From Sphingomonadaceae bacterium (GTDB lineage: Bacteria; Pseudomonadota; Alphaproteobacteria; Sphingomonadales; Sphingomonadaceae): a stretch of 7,435 bases of DNA. Shown in pieces: positions 1-5,863 of this stretch (position 1 is the stretch's first letter; the number at the start of each line of letters is the position of its first letter). Position numbers and translations under genes: made by a program. The notes beneath the pieces are model-generated. The model saw only the letters and a list, made by a program, of their open reading frames with translations, was not told where the DNA came from and did not search any database. The stretch spans positions 1 through 7,435 of the forward strand of contig JAFARM010000008.1 in the NCBI GenBank assembly GCA_019245455.1. Reading direction: 5' to 3'.

Positions 1-452
1 ACTTCCCCCGCCCACGCCGCTTCGCCGCCCTGTGCCGCCGGACAGATCAGGCCGAGCTCCGCGCCCGCCGCGAACAGCGCCGCCAGCAGAACGCCCGGCA
101 CCGGCGCGACCCGCCCGTCGAGCCCCAGCTCGCCGACGACGAGGAAGCCCGACAGCATCTCGGCGTCGACGACACCCATCGCCGCCAGCAGCCCAAGGGC
201 GATGGCGAGGTCGTAGTGCGACCCCTCCTTGGGCAGGTCGGCGGGCGACAGGTTGACGATGATGCGCTTGGGCGGCAGCGCGAGGCCGATGGCATCGAGC
301 GTCGCCTGGACGCGCTCGCGGCTCTCCTTGACCGCCTTGTCGGGCAGGCCGACGATGACGAAGTTCGCCTGTCCCCCGGCGACCTGCACCTGCACGTCGA
401 CCGCGCGCGCCTCCAGCCCCAGGAACGCGACCGTCCCGACATGTGCGACCAT
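1..452 (-). CDS. comM: ComM/YifB family AAA+ ATPase (Mg chelatase-like), N-terminal 150 residues, cut by window edge
   Basis: The minus-strand frame opens with ATG at 452-450 and runs without a stop to the window edge, giving 150 residues. The protein begins MVAHVGTVAFLGLEARAV and continues with VQVAGGQANFVIVGLPDKAV, SRERVQATLDAIG, LPPKRIIVNLSPADLPKEG, YDLAIALGLLAA and FLVVGELGLDGRV. This is the characteristic Lon-like N-terminal subdomain (ChlI type) of the YifB/ComM family. The AAA+ ATPase core with Walker motifs, and the C-terminal Mg-chelatase domain, would lie to the left of the window; the family is usually about 500 residues. In bacteria where it has been studied, ComM is a hexameric helicase that promotes branch migration during natural transformation; that role here is inferred from the family. 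A G-rich stretch just upstream of the ATG is a weak ribosome binding site. The gene diverges from the lipoprotein gene, with 66 bases between the starts. Confidence 0.95.
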   Translation of the reverse strand, partial: MVAHVGTVAFLGLEARAVDVQVQVAGGQANFVIVGLPDKAVKESRERVQATLDAIGLALPPKRIIVNLSPADLPKEGSHYDLAIALGLLAAMGVVDAEMLSGFLVVGELGLDGRVAPVPGVLLAALFAAGAELGLICPAAQGGEAAWAGE

Positions 453-518
453 GATACGCCCCCGAACACCCCGTAGGCGACTGTAGCGGGCGGTGCGGGG
501 AAGCGGCAAGGTGGGCTC

Positions 519-962
519 ATGCGCTTCTTCCTCGTCCTCGCCGGGCCCGCAGTCATCGCCGCCTGCTCCGCTCCCTCCGCGCATCGCTTCACCGACGTCG
601 CCGCGACGAAGCCGAGCCCCGACGGGCGCCTCGTCGCGGCCGAGGTGTGGGACGAGCATGGGCCGGGCAAGCCGCACGCGACGGGGCTGGTCGTCGTCGC
701 CGCCGGCGCTGAGGCGCGCGACGCCGAGCCGGTGGTGCTGGCGCAGGACGACTTCCACCCGCTCGCCTTCGCCTGGACCGGGCCGGCGGCGCTGACGCTG
801 CGCCTGCCGTGCGGGCGCTGGTCGCACCTCGCCAACCACGTTGTCGTCGGCGAGCGGACGGTGACGATCGCGCATACGCCGGCGAAGCGCTGCTACGTCG
901 GGCCGGCGGGGACCGGCGCGCTGCCCGGCGAGAACCCGGCCGACGCCCCGCCGCCGTCCTGA
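519..962 (+). CDS. Putative lipoprotein of unknown function (147 aa)
   Basis: The ATG at 519 is preceded by a good ribosome binding site (AAGGTGG at 508-514). Residues 1-15 form a short hydrophobic signal, and IAAC at 13-16 reads as a lipobox, so Cys16 would be lipidated and the mature protein would be an envelope lipoprotein; the signal is rather short and has only one basic residue (Arg2). The mature part contains SPDG at 33-36 followed by a short-strand pattern (LVAAEVW, GLVVVAAG, PVVLAQDDF, LAFAWTGPAALTLRLP, HVVVGERTVTIAHT) and two further cysteines (98, 125). The tail is rich in Pro and Ala. I do not recognise a named family; small proteins with an SPDG start and alternating strands are common among proteobacterial hypotheticals. 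It ends immediately before the rpmH promoter and probably has its own transcription start in the 453-518 gap, where I see no clear promoter. Confidence 0.72.
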   Translation: MRFFLVLAGPAVIAACSAPSAHRFTDVAATKPSPDGRLVAAEVWDEHGPGKPHATGLVVVAAGAEARDAEPVVLAQDDFHPLAFAWTGPAALTLRLPCGRWSHLANHVVVGERTVTIAHTPAKRCYVGPAGTGALPGENPADAPPPS

Positions 963-991
963 TTGACTTCGCCGCCCTCGCCCGCTATGCG
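963..991 (+). promoter_or_regulatory. Candidate sigma70-type promoter for rpmH
   Basis: TTGACT at 963-968 is a strong -35 match and is followed, after exactly 17 bases, by TATGCG at 986-991 as a -10. The spacing is ideal, and the predicted start of transcription would be about 45 bases upstream of the rpmH ATG. The -35 box begins on the base after the lipoprotein stop codon (TGA 960-962). rpmH genes are normally strongly expressed, so a good promoter is expected here. The -10 is weaker than the Escherichia coli consensus, which is common in GC-rich alphaproteobacteria. Confidence 0.6.
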
Positions 992-1041
992 CCGCGCCTT
1001 GTTTTCGCTCCCACCTCGCGGAGCACGCAGGGACATGGGCG

Positions 1042-1176
1042 ATGAAGCGGACCTATCAACCGAGCAAGCTGGTGCGGGCGCGCCGTCACGGCTTCCGCGC
1101 GCGGATGGCGACGGCGGGCGGGCGCAAGGTGCTCGCGGCGCGCCGGGCCAAGGGCCGCGCCAAGCTGAGCGCGTAG
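1042..1176 (+). CDS. rpmH: 50S ribosomal protein L34
   Basis: The 44-residue product begins [19 protein letters not shown] and continues [19 protein letters not shown], which is diagnostic of bacterial ribosomal protein L34. L34 is a small, highly basic protein of the large subunit that binds 23S rRNA. The length matches the usual 44-46 residues. An AGGGAC at 1029-1034 can act as ribosome binding site; an ATG at 1035 is out of frame and is not used. It is the first gene of the conserved rpmH-rnpA-yidD-yidC order and follows a candidate promoter at 963-991. Transcription can continue into rnpA through the hairpin repeat, because no T-tract follows that hairpin. Confidence 0.98.
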   Translation: MKRTYQPSKLVRARRHGFRARMATAGGRKVLAARRAKGRAKLSA

Positions 1177-1199
1177 GCGGCGGCTCGGCTTCCTCAAAG

Positions 1200-1269
1200 C
1201 CGCTCATGCTGAGCCTGTCGAAGCACGCTCAGACGGTCGTGCTTGCTTCGACAGGCTCAGCATGAGCGG
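1200..1269. repeat. Perfect 26-bp inverted repeat (REP-like hairpin) between rpmH and rnpA
   Basis: The left arm, 1200-1225, contains CTGAGCCTGTCGAAGCA, and the right arm, 1244-1269, is its exact reverse complement over all 26 bases. They are separated by 18 bases. An alternative fold pairs 1221-1227 with 1238-1244, leaving a 4-base bulge (1245-1248) and a 10-base loop, because GCTT is duplicated at 1241-1248. In RNA this would be a very stable stem in the rpmH-rnpA transcript. No T-run follows on the plus strand, so it does not look like an intrinsic terminator. Motifs of the TTCGACAGGCTCAG type are, from memory, dispersed many times in sphingomonad genomes, so I read this as one copy of such a repeat; effects on mRNA stability or processing are inference. 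Confidence 0.93.
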
Positions 1270-1325
1270 ACTGGGTGCGTGGGATGGCTTGTGCTTCGAC
1301 GTGCACAGCACCAGCGGGCTGAAGG

Positions 1326-1667
1326 ATGAGCGAGCCGGAGCGTAAGCTGATCGTCCTCCGCCTGCGGCGCGATTTCGTCGCGGCCAACGCTGGGCGGCGG
1401 GCGCCGACGCCGGGGTTCCTCCTCCTCGTCCGAAGGCGCGGCGACGACGCGGGCGTCCGGGTCGGCTTCACCGTCACCAAGAAGATCGGCAACGCCGTCG
1501 TCCGCAACCGCCTGAAGCGCCGCCTGCGCGAGGTGGTCCGCGCCATCCTGCCGGACGCGGGGATCGCAGGGGCCGACCATATCGTGATCGGCCGCAGCGA
1601 GGGACTGGCGCGCGATTTCGCGCTGCTTAAGGCCGACCTCGCCAAGGCATTGGCCAAATGCGCGTGA
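1326..1667 (+). CDS. rnpA: Ribonuclease P protein component
   Basis: This is the 113-residue basic protein subunit that joins the RNase P RNA to remove 5' leaders from precursor tRNAs. The signature [10 protein letters not shown] lies at residues 60-69, preceded by [16 protein letters not shown], the classic RnpA central strand and helix. The N-terminal [15 protein letters not shown] matches the family's KR-x-x-DF region, and the length is normal. The ATG at 1326 is the only reasonable ATG start: an in-frame stop sits at 1320-1322, leaving one codon between. The purine-rich GAAGG at 1321-1325 abuts the ATG with no spacer, so initiation may be weak or coupled to a tiny upstream ORF ending at 1322. 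The gene overlaps yidD by 10 bases, implying co-translation. Confidence 0.96.
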   Translation: MSEPERKLIVLRLRRDFVAANAGRRAPTPGFLLLVRRRGDDAGVRVGFTVTKKIGNAVVRNRLKRRLREVVRAILPDAGIAGADHIVIGRSEGLARDFALLKADLAKALAKCA

Positions 1668-1891
1668 GCCGGGCGCTGGCGGCGGTGCTGATCGCGCCGA
1701 TCCGCGCCTACAAGCTCGCCGTTTCGCCGCTGCTGCCGCCGGCGTGCCGCTTCCAGCCGACCTGCTCCACTTATGCCATTCAGGCGATCGAGCGGCATGG
1801 CCCGGTCCGCGGCCTGTGGCTGGGGACGAAGCGCATCTGCCGCTGCCACCCGTGGGGCGGGCATGGCGATGACCCTGTTCCTGACGCCTGA
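1658..1891 (+). CDS. yidD: Membrane protein insertion efficiency factor YidD
   Basis: The 77-residue product has the family pattern in order: an amphipathic N-terminal helix (about residues 5-22, [18 protein letters not shown]), then [19 protein letters not shown] at 30-48, then [17 protein letters not shown] at 59-75. Cysteines 30, 36, 61 and 63 are the conserved set. YidD is a small peripheral inner-membrane protein that in Escherichia coli assists YidC/Sec-dependent insertion of inner-membrane proteins. The usual GGxYDPVP end reads GHGDDPVP here, a small variation. The start ATG lies inside the 3' end of rnpA, and the gene ends 42 bases before yidC, the typical arrangement. Coupling to rnpA translation is likely. 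Confidence 0.96.
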   Translation: MRVSRALAAVLIAPIRAYKLAVSPLLPPACRFQPTCSTYAIQAIERHGPVRGLWLGTKRICRCHPWGGHGDDPVPDA

Positions 1892-1933
1892 TCGCGCCTA
1901 CATGGCGCGCAATCCCTGCCCGAAAGCCGCTTC

Positions 1934-3664
1934 GTGACCGACCAACGCAACATGATCCTGGCCGTGGTGCTGTCGCTCCTCGTCATCGTCGGCTGGGGCT
2001 TCGTGTCCGATCGCTTCCTGCCGCACCCGCCAAAGCCCGTCGCGGCGCAGCCTTCGCCGGCGATCGCGACGCAGCCGGCGAACCCGGTCGCCGTCGCCCC
2101 CGACGGCGCGGTGGTGCCGGCGGTCGGCGGCGCGGGGCAGCTGCGCGACCGCGCCGCGGTCCTTGCCGAGACGCCGCGCGTCGTCATCGCCACGCCGCGG
2201 CTGGCCGGCTCGATCAACCTGCGCGGCGCGCGGATCGACGACCTCGTCCTCAAGGGGTACAAGGAGACGATCAAGCCGGGTTCGCCCGACGTCCGCCTGC
2301 TCGCGCCGAGCGGTGCGCCGGCGTCCTACTTCGCCGCGTTCGGCTGGACCGGCGCGGGCGCGCCTCCGGCCGACGCGCTGTGGACCGCGAGCGGGACGCA
2401 GCTGACGCCGCAGTCGCCGGTGACGCTGACCTGGACCTCGCCCGCCGGCGCGCAGTTCGCGATCGTCCTTGCGGTCGACGCCGATTACCTGTTCACCGTC
2501 ACCCAGCGCGTGACCAACGGCGGGACGACCCCGCTCGCGGTGCGGACCTTCGGCCTCGTCAGCCACTTGGGCGAGGGGACGGAGAAGGACGCCGGCAACC
2601 TCCACGTCGGCCCGATCGGCGTCGTCGGCGACCGGCTGAAGGATAGCGAGGTCGCCTACAAGAAGCTGCGCGACGACGGGGCGCAGCAGTTCGCCACCAC
2701 TGGCGGCTGGCTCGGCATCACCGATAAATACTGGGCGACGGCGCTGATCCCTGATCAGAAGGCACCGGTCACCGCGCGCTTCGCGCTCGGCAGCGGCGAC
2801 CGCTTCCAGACCGACTATCTTGCGCCGCTGCAGGCGGTCGCGCCCGGCACCAGCGTCCAGACCACCGCGCACCTGTTCGCCGGCGCGAAGGAAGTGAAGC
2901 TGATCGGCCGCTACAAGGATGCGCTCGGCGTGCCGCTGTTCGACCGCATCGTCTCGTGGGGCTGGTTCTGGTTCATCGCCCAGCCGATCTTCTTCCTCTT
3001 GGACTTCCTGTTCCACCTGCTGGGCAACTTCGGGCTGGCGATCATGGGGCTGACGCTCGTCATCCGCCTGATCCTGTTCCCGATCGCGGCCAAGCAGTTC
3101 AGCAGCATGGCCAAGATGAAGCTGGTCCAGCCGAAGCTGAAGGAGCTGCAGGAGCGCTACAAGGACGACAAGCCCAAGCTGCAGACCGAGACCATGGCGC
3201 TGTACAAGAAGGAGAAGGTCAATCCGGTCGCCGGCTGCCTGCCGGTCGTGATCCAGATCCCGATCTTCTTCGCGCTGTACAAGACGCTTCTGGTGTCGAC
3301 CGAAATGCGCCACCAACCGTTCTTCGGCTGGATCAAGGACCTGTCGGTCGCCGACCCGCTGACGCCCGTCAACCTGTTCGGCCTGCTGCCGTTCACGCCG
3401 CCGGCGATGATCGGCATCGGCATCCTGCCGATCCTGCTCGGTCTGTCGATGTGGGCGCAGCAGAAGATGAACCCGCCGCCGGTCGACCCGGCGCAGAAGC
3501 AGATCTTCGCGCTGATGCCGTGGGTGCTGATGTTCATCATGGCCCCCTATGCGGCCGGGCTGGTCGTCTACTGGATCACCAACAACTGCCTGACGATGCT
3601 GCAACAGTGGGTGATGGCGCGGCGCAACCCGGCCCCGGCGACCCCGGCGGTCGCGGCGAAGTGA
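1934..3664 (+). CDS. yidC: Membrane protein insertase YidC (Oxa1 family)
   Basis: YidC inserts and folds inner-membrane proteins, alone or with SecYEG. The 576-residue protein has the Gram-negative layout. TM1 is at about 7-24, a Pro/Ala-rich linker at 30-65, and the large periplasmic beta domain at about 80-335. An amphipathic periplasmic helix with WGWFWFIAQPIFFLLDF follows at about 342-362. TM2 (about 366-386) carries Arg378, the conserved groove arginine (R366 in Escherichia coli). A cytoplasmic helical hairpin spans about 388-428 (SSMAKMKLVQPKLKELQERY), and TM3, TM4 and TM5 lie at about 433-453, 488-507 and 524-552. I chose the GTG at 1934 because it gives MTDQRNMILAVVLS, the usual sphingomonad start; the ATG at 1952 would remove six residues. 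GAAAG at 1922-1926 is a modest ribosome binding site. Neighbours yidD and engB fit the conserved cluster. Confidence 0.98.
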   Translation: MTDQRNMILAVVLSLLVIVGWGFVSDRFLPHPPKPVAAQPSPAIATQPANPVAVAPDGAVVPAVGGAGQLRDRAAVLAETPRVVIATPRLAGSINLRGARIDDLVLKGYKETIKPGSPDVRLLAPSGAPASYFAAFGWTGAGAPPADALWTASGTQLTPQSPVTLTWTSPAGAQFAIVLAVDADYLFTVTQRVTNGGTTPLAVRTFGLVSHLGEGTEKDAGNLHVGPIGVVGDRLKDSEVAYKKLRDDGAQQFATTGGWLGITDKYWATALIPDQKAPVTARFALGSGDRFQTDYLAPLQAVAPGTSVQTTAHLFAGAKEVKLIGRYKDALGVPLFDRIVSWGWFWFIAQPIFFLLDFLFHLLGNFGLAIMGLTLVIRLILFPIAAKQFSSMAKMKLVQPKLKELQERYKDDKPKLQTETMALYKKEKVNPVAGCLPVVIQIPIFFALYKTLLVSTEMRHQPFFGWIKDLSVADPLTPVNLFGLLPFTPPAMIGIGILPILLGLSMWAQQKMNPPPVDPAQKQIFALMPWVLMFIMAPYAAGLVVYWITNNCLTMLQQWVMARRNPAPATPAVAAK

Positions 3665-3711
3665 GCGGCACCGCCGGCGGACTCGCGTGAGCACCCCTTT
3701 CCCACGCCATG

Positions 3712-3801
3712 GTCATGCGGGCGCACGCCAGAATCCATGGTCGTGCCCGTCCCGGCTGGTCCTCCCGCTCGGCCGTGGATGCCGGCCGTCGCCAGCATGA
3801 C
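3712..3801. repeat. Degenerate sphingomonad-type intergenic repeat with two inverted arms
   Basis: The arm at 3712-3740 reads GTCATGCGGGCG on the plus strand and ends AATCCATGG. The arm at 3773-3801 is its imperfect reverse complement, reading GTCATGCTGGCG on the minus strand and ending CATCCACGG. By hand alignment 22 of 29 bases agree. The right arm can itself form a hairpin on the minus strand (TGCTGGC/GCCGGCA around GACG, one G-T pair); the left arm's own hairpin is decayed. The arms are separated by 32 bases rich in C and G. The pattern resembles the dispersed GTCATxCxxGCGAAxGCxGGxATCCA repeats that I remember from sphingomonad intergenic regions. The engB start codon lies in the right arm. 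Copy number elsewhere in the genome cannot be seen from this window. Confidence 0.7.
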
Positions 3802-4441
3802 GGCGGTCGACGAGGAGGCGGCGCGGCGCATCTTCGCCGGGCGCGTCGAGTTTTTGCTGTCCGCGCCGGAACTGCGCTTCCTGCCGGAGCCGGTCGCGCC
3901 GGAGATCGCCTTCGCCGGCCGGTCGAACGTCGGCAAGTCGTCGCTGCTCAACGCGTTGACCGGTCGCGCCGGCCTCGCGCGCGCTTCGAACACGCCGGGG
4001 CGGACGCAGGAGCTGAACGTCTTCGACGTCGGCGGCGGCGAGGCCGGGCCGCTCGCCTTTCGCCTCGTCGATATGCCCGGCTATGGATACGCCGAGGCAC
4101 CCAAGGACCTCGTGCGGCGGTGGAAGGCGCTGGTCTTCGACTATCTGCGCGGGCGGGCGGCGCTGAAGCGTGTCCTGCTGCTGATCGACGCGCGCCACGG
4201 GGTGAAGCCGGTCGATGCTGAGATCATGGACCTGCTCGATAAGGCGGCGGTCAGCTACCAGGTCGTCCTGACCAAAGGCGACAAGATCAAGCCGACCGCG
4301 CTCGCCGCCACCGTCGCCGCCGTCGCCACGGTCGCGGCGAAACACCCCGCCGCCTACCCGCAGGTGCTGGCGACGAGCGCGGAGAAGGGCCACGGCATCC
4401 CCGATCTGCGCGCGGCGGTAGTGGCGGCGGCGAGCACTTAG
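3797..4441 (+). CDS. engB: Ribosome biogenesis GTP-binding protein EngB (YihA/YsxC)
   Basis: EngB is a TRAFAC-class GTPase needed for late 50S subunit assembly. All G motifs are visible in the 214-residue product: G1 GRSNVGKS at 41-48, G2 around TPGRTQ at 66-71, G3 DMPGYGYA at 92-99, G4 TKGD at 159-162 and G5 TSAEKG at 193-198. The length is normal for the family. The frame stays open upstream to an ATG at 3737, which would add 20 residues ([20 protein letters not shown]); these are encoded by the intergenic repeat and do not look like EngB, so I prefer the ATG at 3797, giving [15 protein letters not shown]. No good ribosome binding site precedes any of the candidate starts (3737, 3779, 3797). 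It follows yidC by 132 bases and closes the rpmH-yidC-engB cluster. Confidence 0.95.
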   Translation: MTAVDEEAARRIFAGRVEFLLSAPELRFLPEPVAPEIAFAGRSNVGKSSLLNALTGRAGLARASNTPGRTQELNVFDVGGGEAGPLAFRLVDMPGYGYAEAPKDLVRRWKALVFDYLRGRAALKRVLLLIDARHGVKPVDAEIMDLLDKAAVSYQVVLTKGDKIKPTALAATVAAVATVAAKHPAAYPQVLATSAEKGHGIPDLRAAVVAAAST

Positions 4442-4652
4442 ATCGCCCCCGCCTGCCGACAGCGGGCATTGTGCAGCGGTACGGAGGGGCGGGCGAGCGA
4501 GACACCCTGCTTCCCGCAAGAAAAAGCTGTCCTACACGCCGCCGACGCGTCAGACTCGGCCAATGACGTTCGCCTGCCCTCACGACGCCGCCGCCCGCCC
4601 CTTGGCCGGCCTGCGGGAGGGAGGTCCGGGGGGTGCATAGCGCGACCTTTGT

Positions 4653-4671
4653 CAACTTTGGAATTAAGTTG
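4653..4671. promoter_or_regulatory. AT-rich palindrome, candidate operator or promoter element of the GST gene
   Basis: CAACTT at 4653-4658 and AAGTTG at 4666-4671 form a perfect 6-bp inverted repeat around a 7-base centre (TGGAATT). It is embedded in the most AT-rich stretch of the 4442-4724 spacer, 54 bases upstream of the GST start. The size, symmetry and position suit a dimeric repressor site, and TTGTCA at 4649-4654 could serve as a -35, although no convincing -10 follows at 16-18 bases. The rest of the spacer is GC-rich with short G/C palindromes and shows no gene that I would support. Confidence 0.35.
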
Positions 4672-4724
4672 CGCGTGCGACTCGGCGTCCGGCAAAGCGT
4701 CGGCGAAGACGGGGGAAGGGACCC

Positions 4725-5432
4725 ATGAAGCTCATCATCGGCAACCGGACCTATTCGTCGTGGTCGCTGCGCGGCTGGCTGGCGTGCAAGGTGTCGGCGC
4801 TGCCGTTCGAGACCGAGGTCATCCCGATGGACTCGGCCGACTGGGTCTCGGGCAAGGCCAAGGGACTGCTGCCGGCGGGCAAGGTGCCGGTGCTCTACGA
4901 CGGCGGCATCGTCGTCTGGGACAGCCTGGCGATCGTCGACTGGCTGGCCGACAAGGTGCGGACCGCGCGGATCAGCCGCGGCCACTTCTGGCCCGCCGAC
5001 CTCGCCGCGCGGGCGCTGGCGCGGTCGATGTGCGCCGAGATGCACAGCGGCTTCACCGCGATGCGCGGCGAGTGCAGCATGAACCTGCAGCGCGACTATC
5101 CGGACTTCGTGCCGTCGGCGGAGGTGTGCGCCGACCTCGCCCGCGTCGAGGCGCTGTGGAACGCGGCGCGGGCCGGCTACCACGCCGTCGACGAGGGGCA
5201 CGAGGGCCCGTTCCTGTTCGGCACCTTCAGCGCCGCCGACGTCATGTTCGCCCCCGTCTGCACGCGCATCAAGACCTATGGCCTGCCGGTCGGCGAGGTG
5301 GCGCAGGCCTATGTCGCCGAGGTCCTCGCCCACCCCTGGATGGTCGAGTGGACCGACGCGGCGCGGGCCGAGACATTCGACTTCACCCGACCGTACTTCG
5401 CCCACCTCGGCGACGGCGTGCCGGCGCGGTGA
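4725..5432 (+). CDS. Glutathione S-transferase family protein
   Basis: The 235-residue product has the two-domain GST layout. The thioredoxin-like N-terminal domain begins MKLIIGNRTYSSWSLRGWLA; the SSWS around residues 11-14 supplies the likely glutathione-activating serine. LPAGKVPVLYDG at 49-60 contains the cis-proline (Pro55), and DSLAI at 66-70 is the gamma-glutamyl binding motif (usually E/D-S). The all-helical C-terminal domain includes FGTFSAADVMFAPV at 165-178, whose S-x-x-D capping box is conserved in GSTs. The N-terminal sequence is typical of a common proteobacterial subgroup starting NYSSWSLRPWL. Substrates cannot be read from the sequence. A strong GGGGGAAGGG at 4711-4720 is the ribosome binding site. 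The gene starts a new cluster and overlaps the next gene by GTGA. Confidence 0.93.
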   Translation: MKLIIGNRTYSSWSLRGWLACKVSALPFETEVIPMDSADWVSGKAKGLLPAGKVPVLYDGGIVVWDSLAIVDWLADKVRTARISRGHFWPADLAARALARSMCAEMHSGFTAMRGECSMNLQRDYPDFVPSAEVCADLARVEALWNAARAGYHAVDEGHEGPFLFGTFSAADVMFAPVCTRIKTYGLPVGEVAQAYVAEVLAHPWMVEWTDAARAETFDFTRPYFAHLGDGVPAR

Positions 5433-5863
5433 GCGGGATCGTGCCGTGGCTGCTGCTGGCGGTCGCCGCCGGCGCGGTGCTGCCGGTGCAGGCGGCGGTC
5501 AACGCGCGGCTGGGCGCGGCGCTCGGCGGGCCGCTGTGGGGGGCGTTCGTCTCGTTCCTGGTCGGCACGGTGGGACTGGGGCTGGTGCTGGCGCTACGGC
5601 GGAGCTGGCCGGTCGTCGGATCAGTGCCGGCGTGGGCGTGGTTCGGCGGGCTGCTGGGGGCCTTCTACGTCGGCGGCGTCACCGCGGCCGTGTCGCGGCT
5701 CGGCGGGGCGGTGCTCGTCGGGCTGATCGTCGCCGGGCAGATCGCCGCGGCGCTGGCGGTCGATGCCTCCGGGCTGCTGCCGGTGCAGCGCGCGGTCGGC
5801 TGGCAGGGCATAGCGGGCGCGCTGCTGATCGTCGCCGGGGTCGTCGTCGTGGCGCGGCGGTGA
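5429..5863 (+). CDS. Small DMT-superfamily membrane protein, YdcZ (DUF606) type
   Basis: The frame starting at GTG 5429 encodes 144 very hydrophobic residues with four to five membrane segments (about 5-27, 34-56, 69-90, 95-113, 126-142). The sequence VLPVQAAVNARLGAALGGPLWGAFVSFLVGT at the N-terminus and WFGGLLGAFYVGG, GLIVAGQIAAAL and GWQGIAGALLIVAGV later match the YdcZ/DUF606 family. That family has drug/metabolite transporter-like half-length proteins of about 140-150 residues, thought to dimerise; substrates are not generally known. No ATG or clear ribosome binding site exists near the start; the GTG overlaps the GST stop as GTGA, so translation is probably by reinitiation. The next gene begins in the same way. 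The position between a GST gene and dapE does not indicate a substrate. Confidence 0.88.
   Translation: MSGIVPWLLLAVAAGAVLPVQAAVNARLGAALGGPLWGAFVSFLVGTVGLGLVLALRRSWPVVGSVPAWAWFGGLLGAFYVGGVTAAVSRLGGAVLVGLIVAGQIAAALAVDASGLLPVQRAVGWQGIAGALLIVAGVVVVARR

Noticed and set aside
47..835. 262-codon minus-strand frame covering the comM start and the lipoprotein gene
   Set aside because: The comM protein is read in a different minus-strand frame that gives clear family motifs; this frame gives Ser/Arg-rich nonsense.
1200..1275. Rho-independent terminator after rpmH
   Set aside because: The stem is strong, but no T-run follows on the plus strand and only TTT on the minus strand. The paired, perfect arms fit a repeat better.
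1898..3694. Very long open frame (598 codons) on the minus strand opposite yidC
   Set aside because: It is rich in Arg, Asp, Gln and His with no recognisable motif, and it mirrors yidC almost exactly. This is the usual antisense open frame produced by GC-rich codon bias.
3737..3796. Upstream start for engB adding 20 residues
   Set aside because: The extension is Pro/Ala-rich, encoded by the repeat, lacks a ribosome binding site and exceeds the usual family length. It remains possible, so it is noted in the engB entry.
4594..4617. GC stem as engB terminator
   Set aside because: The 5-bp stem CCCGC/GCGGG is short, more than 150 bases after the stop, and has no T-tract; such stems are frequent by chance at this GC content.
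4438..4695. 85-codon minus-strand frame in the 4442-4724 spacer
   Set aside because: Compositionally Arg/Gly/Ala-rich, no ribosome binding site, no recognisable domain. I keep the region as non-coding.
4287..5405. 372-codon minus-strand frame spanning engB end, spacer and GST
   Set aside because: It runs through two well-supported genes and a spacer, has no family features, and its composition is that of a shadow frame.
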